A stretch of 64,000 bases of DNA from Rossellomorea aquimaris (lineage in GTDB: Bacteria; Bacillota; Bacilli; Bacillales; Bacillaceae_B): assembly GCF_001877785.1 (NCBI RefSeq), contig NZ_MINN01000022.1:1-64000 (forward strand), read 5' to 3'. This document shows, in pieces, positions 16,108 through 23,548 of the stretch. The stretch's first letter is position 1. Each line of letters starts with the position of its first letter. Below the pieces are notes generated by a model. That model ran no database searches and had not been told where the DNA came from. It saw only the letters and a list, made by a program, of their open reading frames with translations. The position numbers and the translations under genes were made by a program.

Positions 16108-17337
16108 TTGCGCTTTGGAGTGATTGCAGATGATTTTACAGGCGGCAGCGACATCGCCTCTTTTTTTGTAAAGGGCGGTCTCAGCACCGTTTTATACACC
16201 GGGGTGCCTGATATCGGGGAGGCGCCGAATGCAGAGGTATGTGTCATCGCTTTAAAAACCCGTACTCAGAACCGGAAAGATGCCGTAAGCAATTCCCTTG
16301 AGGCGATTCGCTGGTTAAAAGAGCAGGGTGCAAAACAGTTTTATATAAAATATTGCTCCACCTTTGATTCTACACCCGAGGGAAATATCGGTCCGATTTG
16401 TGATGCGGTCATGGAAGAGCTTGATGTGCCTTATACGATTCTTTGTCCTGGCCTTCCGGTAAATGGACGTACCGTCAGAAATGGGTGTTTATATGTAAAC
16501 GGCGTTCCTTTGCATCAGAGCCCAATGAAGAATCATCCGCTGACGCCAATGAGGAATAGTGATCTGGTCCGCTTAATGGATCCGCAAAGCTCATTTCCCA
16601 GTATGAAAATACCGGCTGATGCAAACGAAGAAGAAGTGAATGAACAACTGGCAAAACTGCAAAGGGAGCATACTCGTTTCTATCTCATACCGGATTACGA
16701 GAAAGAAGAAGACGCGGAAAAGCTGGTTCAAATGTTTGGAGAGCTCAAGCTCCTTACAGGCGGAAGCGGCCTTGCCTATCCGCTGGCGAAAATGTATAAG
16801 CACCATGCGGAAGCGGGCGGGTTTGAGCCGTCTCATTCCCCTGCGATCCTTTTAGCAGGAAGCTGCAGTGAAGCGACCCGGAACCAGATCAAAGAATTTG
16901 AGCAATCAGGCGGTAAAACCTATTTCATGGATCCGCTTAAATTGATTTCAGGTGAGGAAACGGTCGAAAGAATGTGGGATGTGATTTCTCAACACAAAGG
17001 AGAATCCATCCTGGTTTACAGCAGCGACGCACCTGAGAAGGTACGGGATATTCAACAGCAAGGAAAGGAAGAAGTGGCAGAAAGGCTGGAAAAAGCAACC
17101 GCAGATTTAGCAGAACGTGCGGTTCAAGCCGAGTTTCACAGGATCATTGTGGCAGGCGGAGAAACAAGCGGGGCCGTGGCAAAAAGGCTTGGATACAAGG
17201 GATACCATATCGGGGACAGTATTTCACCAGGCGTACCTATCATGATACCGATTGAAGATCAACGTATTCGAATGGTATTTAAAAGCGGAAACTTTGGAAA
17301 ACCCGACTTTTTCCTTCAAGCATTATCGTTAACATAA
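16108..17337 (+). CDS. otnK: Four-carbon acid sugar kinase (OtnK-type, former DUF1537)
   Basis: 409 residues. TTG 16108 is chosen because AGGAGG (16094-16099) is 8 bases upstream; the in-frame GTG 16099 overlaps that site. The N-terminal domain begins with the family hallmark IADDFTGGSDIA and continues with YIKYCSTFDSTPEGNIG and PGLPVNGRTVRNG; the C-terminal nucleotide-binding part contains VAGGETSGAVA and GVPIMI. Members phosphorylate 3-oxo-tetronate (or threonate) at O4. The following aldolase-type gene is the expected partner. The symbol is by family, not by tested substrate. Confidence 0.9.
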   Translation: MRFGVIADDFTGGSDIASFFVKGGLSTVLYTGVPDIGEAPNAEVCVIALKTRTQNRKDAVSNSLEAIRWLKEQGAKQFYIKYCSTFDSTPEGNIGPICDAVMEELDVPYTILCPGLPVNGRTVRNGCLYVNGVPLHQSPMKNHPLTPMRNSDLVRLMDPQSSFPSMKIPADANEEEVNEQLAKLQREHTRFYLIPDYEKEEDAEKLVQMFGELKLLTGGSGLAYPLAKMYKHHAEAGGFEPSHSPAILLAGSCSEATRNQIKEFEQSGGKTYFMDPLKLISGEETVERMWDVISQHKGESILVYSSDAPEKVRDIQQQGKEEVAERLEKATADLAERAVQAEFHRIIVAGGETSGAVAKRLGYKGYHIGDSISPGVPIMIPIEDQRIRMVFKSGNFGKPDFFLQALSLT

Positions 17338-17353
17338 GAGAGAAGGGGAAAAT

Positions 17354-17944
17354 ATGGAGCAAACATTAGACCAGAAGATTACAGATTCGATTTGGGCTGC
17401 CAAAAGTCTCTTTCAACGCGGGAAAGCAACCGGAAGTGTCGCGAACCTGAGTTTTCTGCATGAAGGGAACATGTACGTAACCGCAACCGGGACATGCTTT
17501 GGAAACCTGCAACCGGAGGAGTTTGCCGTACTGGACATGGATGGCGTTCAAATGGATGATACAAAACCAAGCAAAGAATGGCCGCTGCATTTGTCGGTCT
17601 ATAAAGCAAAACCGGATGCCGGTGCCGTTCTGCATGTGCACAGCACGTATAGTGTGCTTTGGAGCTGTCTTTCCGGCCTGGATGAATCAGACTGCATGCC
17701 GGATTATACGCCATACCTGAAAATGAAGCTGGGAACAATTGGCTTAATTCCTTATGAAAAACCCGGCAGTCAAGAGCTGTTCAACGTTTTTGAAAAGGGC
17801 GTCCATGCAAGTGATGGATGGCTGCTCAGCCATCACGGCCCGGTAGTACCGGGAAAAGGGATCATGGAAGCATTTTATGCATTGGAAGAATTAGAGGAAA
17901 GTGCGCATATTGCCTGGGAGCTTCGAAAGGTTCATGCAGAGTGA
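17354..17944 (+). CDS. otnC: Class II aldolase-family decarboxylase (OtnC-like)
   Basis: 196 residues, somewhat shorter than many class II aldolase/adducin proteins. Zinc ligands appear as HVHST and, later, the His pair of LSHHGPV; the probable acid Glu lies in KPSKEWPLHL, the pattern seen in OtnC. OtnC converts 3-oxo-tetronate 4-phosphate into dihydroxyacetone phosphate and CO2, feeding glycolysis. It is the last gene of the operon, 16 bases after the kinase, and is followed by a repeat and a strong terminator. The symbol is by context. Confidence 0.87.
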   Translation: MEQTLDQKITDSIWAAKSLFQRGKATGSVANLSFLHEGNMYVTATGTCFGNLQPEEFAVLDMDGVQMDDTKPSKEWPLHLSVYKAKPDAGAVLHVHSTYSVLWSCLSGLDESDCMPDYTPYLKMKLGTIGLIPYEKPGSQELFNVFEKGVHASDGWLLSHHGPVVPGKGIMEAFYALEELEESAHIAWELRKVHAE

Positions 17945-17977
17945 GAGTGTAGTCCCTTAATACCGCTAATGATTTCC

Positions 17978-18078
17978 GTGCAAGACTTCGCTTTCCGCGG
18001 GTAGCCCGTGAGCCTCCTCGGCTTCGCCTGCGGGGTCTCACATAAGCTACTCTTCCCGCAGGAGTCTTCGTCTTGCAC
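17978..18078. repeat. Dispersed intergenic repeat, complete copy
   Basis: A 101-bp element with inverted ends GTGCAAGAC (17978-17986) and GTCTTGCAC (18070-18078), with the internal hairpin CCTGCGGG/CCCGCAGG. Its right part is nearly identical to 136-203. It sits just past the end of the operon. No transposase is nearby. Confidence 0.75.
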
Positions 18079-18128
18079 TACAATCAACCGCTGGGAAAAA
18101 CTAAATTCCAATGTCCAATGAACAAATA

Positions 18129-18176
18129 AAAACCCGAACATATTTGCATTATCTCATGCTAATATGTTCGGGTTTT
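18129..18176. terminator. Strong bidirectional terminator
   Basis: AAAACCCGAACATATT and AATATGTTCGGGTTTT form a perfect 16-bp stem between the convergent operon end and the nucleosidase gene. It serves both strands. Confidence 0.9.
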
Positions 18177-18219
18177 ACTTATGCTAAATTACTTTTGTTC
18201 CAGTCTCTTTAATAAAATG

Positions 18220-19041
18220 TTATTTCATATTTGCAAGCATATTTTCTATGATTGAAGAGGAGTTGTTTACAGCCATTTGTTTAAAGTCTTCCCATTTCAT
18301 CACAGCTTCTTCACCAGCGTCATCAGAAGCTGAGCGGATGACAAGATAAGGAACCTTATTTAAGTGAGCAACCTGCCCAACTGCTGCACCTTCCATTTCA
18401 CAAACATAGGCATTAAATGTTTCATAGATCCATTGTTTCTTTTCAGCATTCGCGATAAATTGATCACCAGTTGCAACTCGTCCTTTAAAAACTTTTGTGT
18501 CTTCGGGCAGGTTTTTGGCGGCTTCCTCCGCAAGGGAAATAAGTTCTTCATCCGCTTCAAAATAGCCAATATCCATTCGAGGAATAATACCTGGCTCATA
18601 CCCTTTTGCTGTTTCATCCATGTCATGCTGAACAGTATCCGTTGAAATGACGATATCTCCAAGACTAACATCCGGATGGATCGCACCAGAAATTCCAGAG
18701 TTAATTAGTTTATCTACATTAAACTGACTTACTAAAAGCTGCGCAGCCATTGTGGCATTTACTTTTCCGATTCCTGACTGAACCAGAACAATATTCTGAC
18801 CTTTTAATGTTCCTTCGTAAAAAGTCATCCCGGCTATTTCTTCAGTATTTTCCACTTTCATATGCGAATGTAAAATTTCAATTTCTTCTGCCATTGGGCC
18901 AATAATCCCAACGATATTTTCTTTCTTGGTTTCCTCTGCTCCAGCTTCCTCTTGTACTGCTTGTTGTTGTGAGCATCCAACCAATAAAATACTGATTGCT
19001 GCAAGCAATAGTAAAGACTTCGCGCTTTTAAGAATGTTCAT
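18220..19041 (-). CDS. Lipoprotein MTA/SAH nucleosidase-like protein
   Basis: 273 residues. A lipoprotein signal ends at ILLVGC (Cys 23), followed by an acidic linker (QEEAGAEETKKE), and then a complete nucleosidase domain. Catalytic positions of the 5'-methylthioadenosine/S-adenosylhomocysteine nucleosidase family are kept: GPMAEEIEIL near its start, CEMEGAAVGQVA and RSASDDAG (the catalytic Asp). The ordinary enzyme is cytoplasmic and about 230 residues; here the signal would place it on the outer face of the membrane, where it could salvage extracellular MTA, SAH or related purine nucleosides. GGGGGAG precedes ATG 19041. The leader has a possible PurBox pair. Confidence 0.92.
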   Translation of the reverse strand: MNILKSAKSLLLLAAISILLVGCSQQQAVQEEAGAEETKKENIVGIIGPMAEEIEILHSHMKVENTEEIAGMTFYEGTLKGQNIVLVQSGIGKVNATMAAQLLVSQFNVDKLINSGISGAIHPDVSLGDIVISTDTVQHDMDETAKGYEPGIIPRMDIGYFEADEELISLAEEAAKNLPEDTKVFKGRVATGDQFIANAEKKQWIYETFNAYVCEMEGAAVGQVAHLNKVPYLVIRSASDDAGEEAVMKWEDFKQMAVNNSSSIIENMLANMK

Positions 19042-19102
19042 TTTTCATTCTCCCCCTTAGATGTTTAATTTCTTCTGTGTGTCATTAGTTCTGCTACTAA
19101 AC

Positions 19103-19138
19103 ACGAACATTGATTGTATGACGTTATAAAATGTTCGT
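19103..19138. promoter_or_regulatory. Inverted CGAAC repeat, possible PurR binding site
   Basis: ACGAACATT (19103-19111) and AATGTTCGT (19130-19138) form a perfect inverted repeat separated by 18 bases, upstream of the nucleosidase gene. Bacillus PurBoxes are paired CGAAC-cored sites in inverted orientation about 16-17 bases apart, so this is a near match in core and spacing. Confidence 0.4.
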
Positions 19139-19470
19139 TGTTGATTTTACGTTTAAAAAAAGAGAAATTCAAGGGTAATTGGCCGATTTAATGAAAAAAT
19201 TTCATTTCAAAGGCAGAATACACGAAAGATATGTATTGTAATTTTGAAAATGTACGTATTTTATTTTTTGACTTTTTTAGTAGTGCAGTGTTGATTTTAC
19301 TATTTATCACTCGTATATGCTCCGATTTTCGGGGGCTGACTCCTGGTCCCTGAAGAAACCTAAATGATTTGGCGATTATCATTTAATGGTTTGTGGACGG
19401 ACCAGGTCCCCCGGTTCTTTTTTTGAGTTAGTTAAAAGAGCCACTGTACCTGTCCCCGTGGCTCAAATTT

Positions 19471-19522
19471 TTGGAACCAAATCCCATCTCAACCGTAAAT
19501 AAAGAAAGACTTAAAAAAACGG
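19471..19522 (+). repeat. Repeated segment, copy B
   Basis: Matches 3907-3955; the translated frame reads EPNPISTVNKE here and EPNPISPVNKE there. In this copy the frame runs on into the LURP-one gene. Confidence 0.5.
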
Positions 19523-19533
19523 GGGGCGCTAGC

Positions 19534-20034
19534 ATGAGAGAACTTTATATAAAACAAAAGGTATTCAGTCTCAGCGGGAAATTCACGGTGAAGGATGGGG
19601 AGGAGAAGGACCGGTATTATGTGGAGGGAAGCTTCATGAAGGTACCGAAGACGTTCTCCATACTGAATGCAAGCAGGGACGAAGTGGCACTCATCACGAA
19701 AAAGGTATTCAGCTTCTTGCCGAAGTTCTACGTTGAGGTCAATGGGCAGGATGTAGTGACAATCAAGAAGGAGTTCTCCTTTTTAAAAGCACGCTATACG
19801 ATCGATGCGGCAGGCATCGAAGTGCGCGGGAACTGGTGGGATATGAACTTTCAGGTATTGCAGCATGGCCAGGTTGTAGGTGAAGTCGATAAGAAGTGGT
19901 TCAGCTGGGGCGACAGCTACAGGGTGCAGGTGCTGGATGAAGCGATGGAGACGATTGTGATTGCACTGGTGATTGCGATTGATTGTGTGAAGGCGGATGA
20001 GTCGTCTTCTTCTTCGAGTGTATCTTTTGATTAA
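19534..20034 (+). CDS. LURP-one-related (YxjI-type) protein
   Basis: 166 residues from ATG 19534 behind GGGGGGCG; an in-frame TTG at 19471 lies in repeated sequence and is less likely. The fold is the tubby-like LOR barrel: repeated strands such as YIKQKVFSLSGKFTVKD, VEGSFMKVPKTFSIL, LITKKVFSFLPKFYVEV and IKKEFSFLKARYTIDAAG are characteristic, then the central helix (MNFQVLQHGQVVGEV...). The extreme C terminus is a Ser run (SSSSSSVSFD). The function of the family in bacteria is not known. Confidence 0.9.
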   Translation: MRELYIKQKVFSLSGKFTVKDGEEKDRYYVEGSFMKVPKTFSILNASRDEVALITKKVFSFLPKFYVEVNGQDVVTIKKEFSFLKARYTIDAAGIEVRGNWWDMNFQVLQHGQVVGEVDKKWFSWGDSYRVQVLDEAMETIVIALVIAIDCVKADESSSSSSVSFD

Positions 20035-20070
20035 AGCAATGAAGCGAGAATTATGGTGGAGGTGCCAATC

Positions 20071-20244
20071 GTGTTCGGTAATAAATCTCAATGTTCTATC
20101 TGCAGTAAAGAAATCAAGGGTGATGATGTGGTGTATGTGAAGATGCGCTATCCAAAGTATAAGGGGATGACTGAGATTAAAGCGTATTTAAAGAATGAAG
20201 GCAGGTTTATTTGTGAAGATTGCTTTGATAAAGGAGACAGCTGA
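20071..20244 (+). CDS. Small zinc-ribbon-like protein (57 aa)
   Basis: 57 residues from GTG 20071, with GGAGGTG seven bases upstream; the in-frame ATG 20053 covers that site and is therefore less likely. Two CxxC pairs (CSIC near the start and CEDC near the end) suggest a single zinc knuckle. Similar Bacillus proteins are often mislabelled as siderophore-binding proteins. It follows the LURP-one gene by 36 bases and may be co-transcribed. Function unknown. Confidence 0.65.
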   Translation: MFGNKSQCSICSKEIKGDDVVYVKMRYPKYKGMTEIKAYLKNEGRFICEDCFDKGDS

Positions 20245-20277
20245 TTCAAGGTAGGGGGACATACCCAAATCTCTCAT

Positions 20278-20303
20278 TAAAAAATGGGGGACTGCCCCCC
20301 ATT
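20278..20303 (-). terminator. Terminator of the WYL regulator gene
   Basis: AATGGGGG-ACTG-CCCCCATT hairpin followed on the minus strand by six T, 60 bases past the stop of the regulator. Confidence 0.7.
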
Positions 20304-20363
20304 AACGTGGAAGGGGGGCAGACTCTGAACTTCAATGGCCGGTGGAGAAACTTGCCGATGATT

Positions 20364-21332
20364 TCATCGATCCCTGCTTATTACACGCAACCTCTCTTGT
20401 ATACCGGTTAAGACTTCTTCCGGCACTTCCTTGAACTTGATATCCTCACCAAGGAAAAGCAGCCAATTGATCATATCGGTCAGTTCTTCGGGCATAGTAA
20501 CGTTGATGAAAGCCTTGAGGATGGCTGTGGCTTGGTAGGGATTCGTATAGGAAATGGAGAATTTAAACGGATGGTATTTCTTGAACTGGGCGACTGCATT
20601 AGGACCCAATTCGATGACAAGGTTGATCATTTCTTTCTGCTTACTTAGTTTTTCCAGAACCTTCTTCTTAGTTACTCGTTTATTCGTGTGATATGGCTCT
20701 ACATTGGTAAGGTAGTCTACTGGAAAGACCCTCTTTTTTTCTTCTTTTAAGTCAAATCCTTCTATTAGCCAAATGCTCTTTTCACGATAAAGATGCAAGA
20801 TAAAAATGGGATAAGCCTTTATGGACTTCTCCTCTTTAATGGTGAGTAATAAATGGTTATCCATCAGAAGCAGTTGGATGAGCTTTTCTAACATCGGGTG
20901 AGGGAGGTCTGTCAGGTCAAGTAAATCAGGATTACTGGGATTGGTCCCTTCGAATAGCAGGATTTGATTTAACAGAACCAGGCTTTCTTGCTGATAATCC
21001 GGTATCAGGCCGAGTAATTTTTCTGCCAGCGACTGCCGGCTTTTTAGATAGGGCAGCTGTTGATTCCTTGAGGCCATGAAGGCTATAAAAAGTGCTTTGA
21101 CTTCACTATCGGTAAAGTGAATGGAAGGCAGGACAGAGTTGTTCATGACAGCATACCCGCCATCTCTTCCAACCTCTGACTCCAGCGGCATCCCCATGGA
21201 TTCAATTTCCCTGATATCACGGATAGCAGTCGAACGGGAGATATTGAATTCCTGCATGATTTCTGAAATGGTAAAGTAGGAGCGGTTGTTGATATACCGC
21301 ATGATGGTATTGATCCGTTCAACTTTTTTCAT
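20364..21332 (-). CDS. YafY-type HTH regulator with WYL domain
   Basis: 322 residues. The N-terminal DeoR-type winged helix (RINTIMRYINNRSYFTISEIMQEFNISRSTAIRDIREIE...) is followed by GRDGGYAV and the WYL region; the WYL core is diverged here (the segment reads KSIKAYPIFILHLYREKSIWLIEGFDL). WYL regulators sense small ligands, sometimes nucleic acids. It is divergent from the GyrI-like gene at 21427, and the region between them holds a TTTTTTGAC/GTCAAAAAA inverted repeat, so it probably controls that gene. TTAGGAGG precedes ATG 21332. Confidence 0.92.
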   Translation of the reverse strand: MKKVERINTIMRYINNRSYFTISEIMQEFNISRSTAIRDIREIESMGMPLESEVGRDGGYAVMNNSVLPSIHFTDSEVKALFIAFMASRNQQLPYLKSRQSLAEKLLGLIPDYQQESLVLLNQILLFEGTNPSNPDLLDLTDLPHPMLEKLIQLLLMDNHLLLTIKEEKSIKAYPIFILHLYREKSIWLIEGFDLKEEKKRVFPVDYLTNVEPYHTNKRVTKKKVLEKLSKQKEMINLVIELGPNAVAQFKKYHPFKFSISYTNPYQATAILKAFINVTMPEELTDMINWLLFLGEDIKFKEVPEEVLTGIQERLRVISRDR

Positions 21333-21353
21333 TTGAACCTCCTAAACAGTATC

Positions 21354-21402
21354 ATTTTTTGACATGATTCAATGCTATCATAAACTCAGGAAGTCAAAAA
21401 AC
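21354..21402. promoter_or_regulatory. Inverted repeat between divergent regulator and GyrI-like gene
   Basis: TTTTTTGAC and GTCAAAAAA flank about 30 bases in the short divergent gap. A candidate operator for the WYL regulator; the two promoters would overlap here. Confidence 0.4.
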
Positions 21403-21426
21403 AAATCATTAAGGAGGAAGTTAGAA

Positions 21427-21906
21427 ATGGCAAATTATTTATTAGAAGAAAAAGAAAGCTTCACGGTTTTAGGGATTGGGACGGAACTTAAGAGTGATTA
21501 CAGAGACTTTGAAGGTATTCATAAGGAAAAAGCAGACTTCTGGCAAGCTGTCAATGAAGATGGAAGACTCGATAAGCTGAAGAATGTCGCCGCGAATGAC
21601 TATCTTTTTGTTGTAAACGAAGCAGTGAACAACAAGATGATGCACTATGTCGGGGTAATGACCAAGGAGTCCTTGCCAGAGGCATCCAGACTGATCCAAT
21701 TTCCTGAAGGAGAATACATCGTGGTCAAAGGGGAAGCGGGTACCGATGAAGAGTTGGCTAACAAGCTTACGGGTATTGCCTTTGGTGAAGTCCTTATGGA
21801 AGTAACAGAGGTATCGTATGTTGGTGCTCCGAATACAGCGGTGGTGATGGGAGAACAAGACGGAATGGTATATGGTGAAATGTGGATTCCTGTTGTTAGG
21901 AATTAG
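21427..21906 (+). CDS. GyrI-like/effector-binding domain protein
   Basis: 159 residues from ATG 21427 (AAGGAGGAAG upstream); an earlier in-frame start at 21364 lies in the regulatory region. It is a stand-alone effector-binding fold: SFTVLGIGTELKS at the start, then the FWQAV block, and PEGEYIVVKGE, which fits the conserved F/Y-P-x-G-x-Y/F-x-V turn before the second half. These proteins bind small hydrophobic or cationic molecules and sometimes protect against toxic compounds. Its partner is the divergent WYL regulator. Confidence 0.85.
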   Translation: MANYLLEEKESFTVLGIGTELKSDYRDFEGIHKEKADFWQAVNEDGRLDKLKNVAANDYLFVVNEAVNNKMMHYVGVMTKESLPEASRLIQFPEGEYIVVKGEAGTDEELANKLTGIAFGEVLMEVTEVSYVGAPNTAVVMGEQDGMVYGEMWIPVVRN

Positions 21907-21928
21907 GGCAATAAGGAGCATGGCCACG

Positions 21929-21960
21929 AAAAAAAGCTTGGGGACTCCCAAGCTTTTTCT
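21929..21960. terminator. Bidirectional terminator
   Basis: AAAAAAGCTTGGG-GAC-TCCCAAGCTTTTT between the convergent GyrI-like and nuclease genes. Confidence 0.85.
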
Positions 21961-21980
21961 TATGGTTTCATATCAATATC

Positions 21981-22955
21981 TTATTCTCCAACCATCCCAT
22001 CCCCATCATTATCCCGCATATGAGCGTATAACCAGTGATCGCTTGTGATCGGCATGCTGAAGCCGGCTGCTTTTGCTTCTTTGATTGTCACTAGTCCACT
22101 ACCGTCAGTATCGATGCTTGAAAGATCGCCTTCTGTGGTTGAATTCGATGAGTCTGTGTTGGAGCTATTTGAGCTGGAAGGCTTACTTTCTGTCAGACCG
22201 AGTGATTCGTTTACTTCATCAGGGTTCAAATTGTCGAATGTATCAACGATTACGTTCCCTCTCAGCGTATAGGTATACTGATAACTTGAAGGGATCTGCG
22301 TTTCCGTATTTGGATAGGTGATAATGGCTTCAAAATCAGTGGCTCCACCTGCGTCCCGGATACTTTTTTCCATATAGGATTGATCACCGTGCCGGTTAAG
22401 CGTGCTGTCCTGAGGGGTGATATTATAAGCATTCGATACCCCGCCGAGAGAGTCGGCAATGATATGCCCTTCATCCAATACATCACTTTCGACGCCGGGA
22501 ACCTTTGCCTCATCAGAGTAGTATCTGCCCGACGATGTTACCGGCTCCGTACTGTCATCCTGTAAAATGATTTCGTCTGCAATGACGCGCACCAGCTGAC
22601 CATATTCATTCGTGAATGCCCAATACTCACGGTCCCCAAATCCAATGTCAACGACGACGTTTGGTTGACGATACCCGGACAAATCACCACCATCGACTTC
22701 AAGGAGATCGAATCCTGGAAAACCTTCATCAGTTGTTTCAGTTGAGGTTTCTTCTGAGACTGCTTCCTCTGTTTCAGGCTCATCCACAGCCTCGGAAGCA
22801 GCTTCTTCTGTTTTACCTTTACTATCAGCATTCTCCGTGGCTTCTACTTTCGGATCTGATGCTTCATCTGGTGCAGCTGCCCCTTCTACGTTGGCACAAC
22901 CAACGATAATCATACTCGTTAAAAGCAAGAGTAAGCCGTTTAGTTTCTTTTTCAT
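21981..22955 (-). CDS. DNA/RNA non-specific endonuclease, lipoprotein
   Basis: 324 residues. A lipoprotein signal ends at IIVGC (Cys 19). A long acidic Glu/Thr/Ser-rich linker runs to about residue 75. The nuclease domain follows; its catalytic segment DEGHIIADSLGG is the counterpart of the DRGH/H-x-x-x-N motif, and the Asn positions appear in NITPQDSTLNRHGDQSYMEKSIR. After a Ser/Asn linker the C terminus (DTDGSGLVTIKEAKAAG ... DNDGDGMVGE) resembles a calcium-binding excalibur/EF-hand-like unit. It probably degrades extracellular nucleic acid. No inhibitor gene is evident next to it. Confidence 0.92.
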   Translation of the reverse strand: MKKKLNGLLLLLTSMIIVGCANVEGAAAPDEASDPKVEATENADSKGKTEEAASEAVDEPETEEAVSEETSTETTDEGFPGFDLLEVDGGDLSGYRQPNVVVDIGFGDREYWAFTNEYGQLVRVIADEIILQDDSTEPVTSSGRYYSDEAKVPGVESDVLDEGHIIADSLGGVSNAYNITPQDSTLNRHGDQSYMEKSIRDAGGATDFEAIITYPNTETQIPSSYQYTYTLRGNVIVDTFDNLNPDEVNESLGLTESKPSSSNSSNTDSSNSTTEGDLSSIDTDGSGLVTIKEAKAAGFSMPITSDHWLYAHMRDNDGDGMVGE

Positions 22956-23124
22956 TGTGTAGACACCCCTATAATATGTTTCTGAAAGATTGACATCATT
23001 TCTTCATTTTACCGCAAATTGTTAAAATTCCTTTGTATTTTAACTAATCAGAATAATCTAACTTCAAGTAATGTGGCGTACTAATAAGAAACTCATCCCG
23101 TTTGATACGGTAAGGATTTTTAGG

Positions 23125-23168
23125 CAAAAAAAAGAACAGACACCCCTTTTTCAGGTGCCGGTTCTAGA
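23125..23168 (-). terminator. Terminator of a hypothetical minus-strand gene
   Basis: On the minus strand an imperfect stem (GAACCGGCACC ... GGTGTCTGTTC) is followed by a run of eight T. Confidence 0.65.
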
Positions 23169-23487
23169 ATACATATGCGAATGTTTTCTTATATATACGT
23201 TGGATGTAGGCTGTGAGCGGAACCTGGTTGAGTTCCTGGCAGCTGTATTTAGCAATGTCGTGGCATCCTGTGTTTTTGTTTGTCATATTGATATATGTAA
23301 CCATCCCCACGCTTGCGTCGGGGTGCAGGGGCCAAGATTCCACATTGAATACCCATGCTGGACCGCCAGGAGCTACTGTCATTGAGTAGAACTTCATATC
23401 ACAGGGCTTGGCTTTATAATTTCGTTCTATTAAACTGTAAATAAACCAACCTATTGTAATTAATTTACAATATAATAGTCTAACCAA
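23164..23487 (-). CDS. Hypothetical protein (up to 107 aa)
   Basis: The frame opens at TTG 23487; an internal ATG at 23397 would give 77 residues (MKFYSMTVAPGGPAWVFNVE...). Neither start has a good ribosome site. A terminator at its end supports a transcribed unit. The longer form has a hydrophobic N terminus that could be a poor signal anchor. Three Cys in the second half are unusual. Family not recognised; it may be a truncated gene. Confidence 0.4.
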   Translation of the reverse strand: MVRLLYCKLITIGWFIYSLIERNYKAKPCDMKFYSMTVAPGGPAWVFNVESWPLHPDASVGMVTYINMTNKNTGCHDIAKYSCQELNQVPLTAYIQRIYKKTFAYVF

Positions 23488-23548
23488 TACTTAATGAAGA
23501 ACATGAACGTAATAAAATCAGCAAAGATGATTGAAAGGAGACAGGTCA

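Larger units (their letters stand above)
19042..19533. other. Intergenic gap between nucleosidase and LURP-one genes
   Basis: About 490 bases. It contains the CGAAC inverted repeat, two copies of a GG(A/G)CCAGGTCCC-like core (near 19343 and 19385), a hairpin GAGCCAC/GTGGCTC with a weak T tail (19438-19470), and copy B of a short repeat at 19471-19522. The minus-strand ORF across 19188-19382 has no ribosome site and is not called. Confidence 0.5.

Noticed and set aside
19188-19382. Minus-strand ORF of 64 codons upstream of the nucleosidase gene
   Set aside because: Low-complexity, no ribosome site, runs through repeat-like intergenic sequence.
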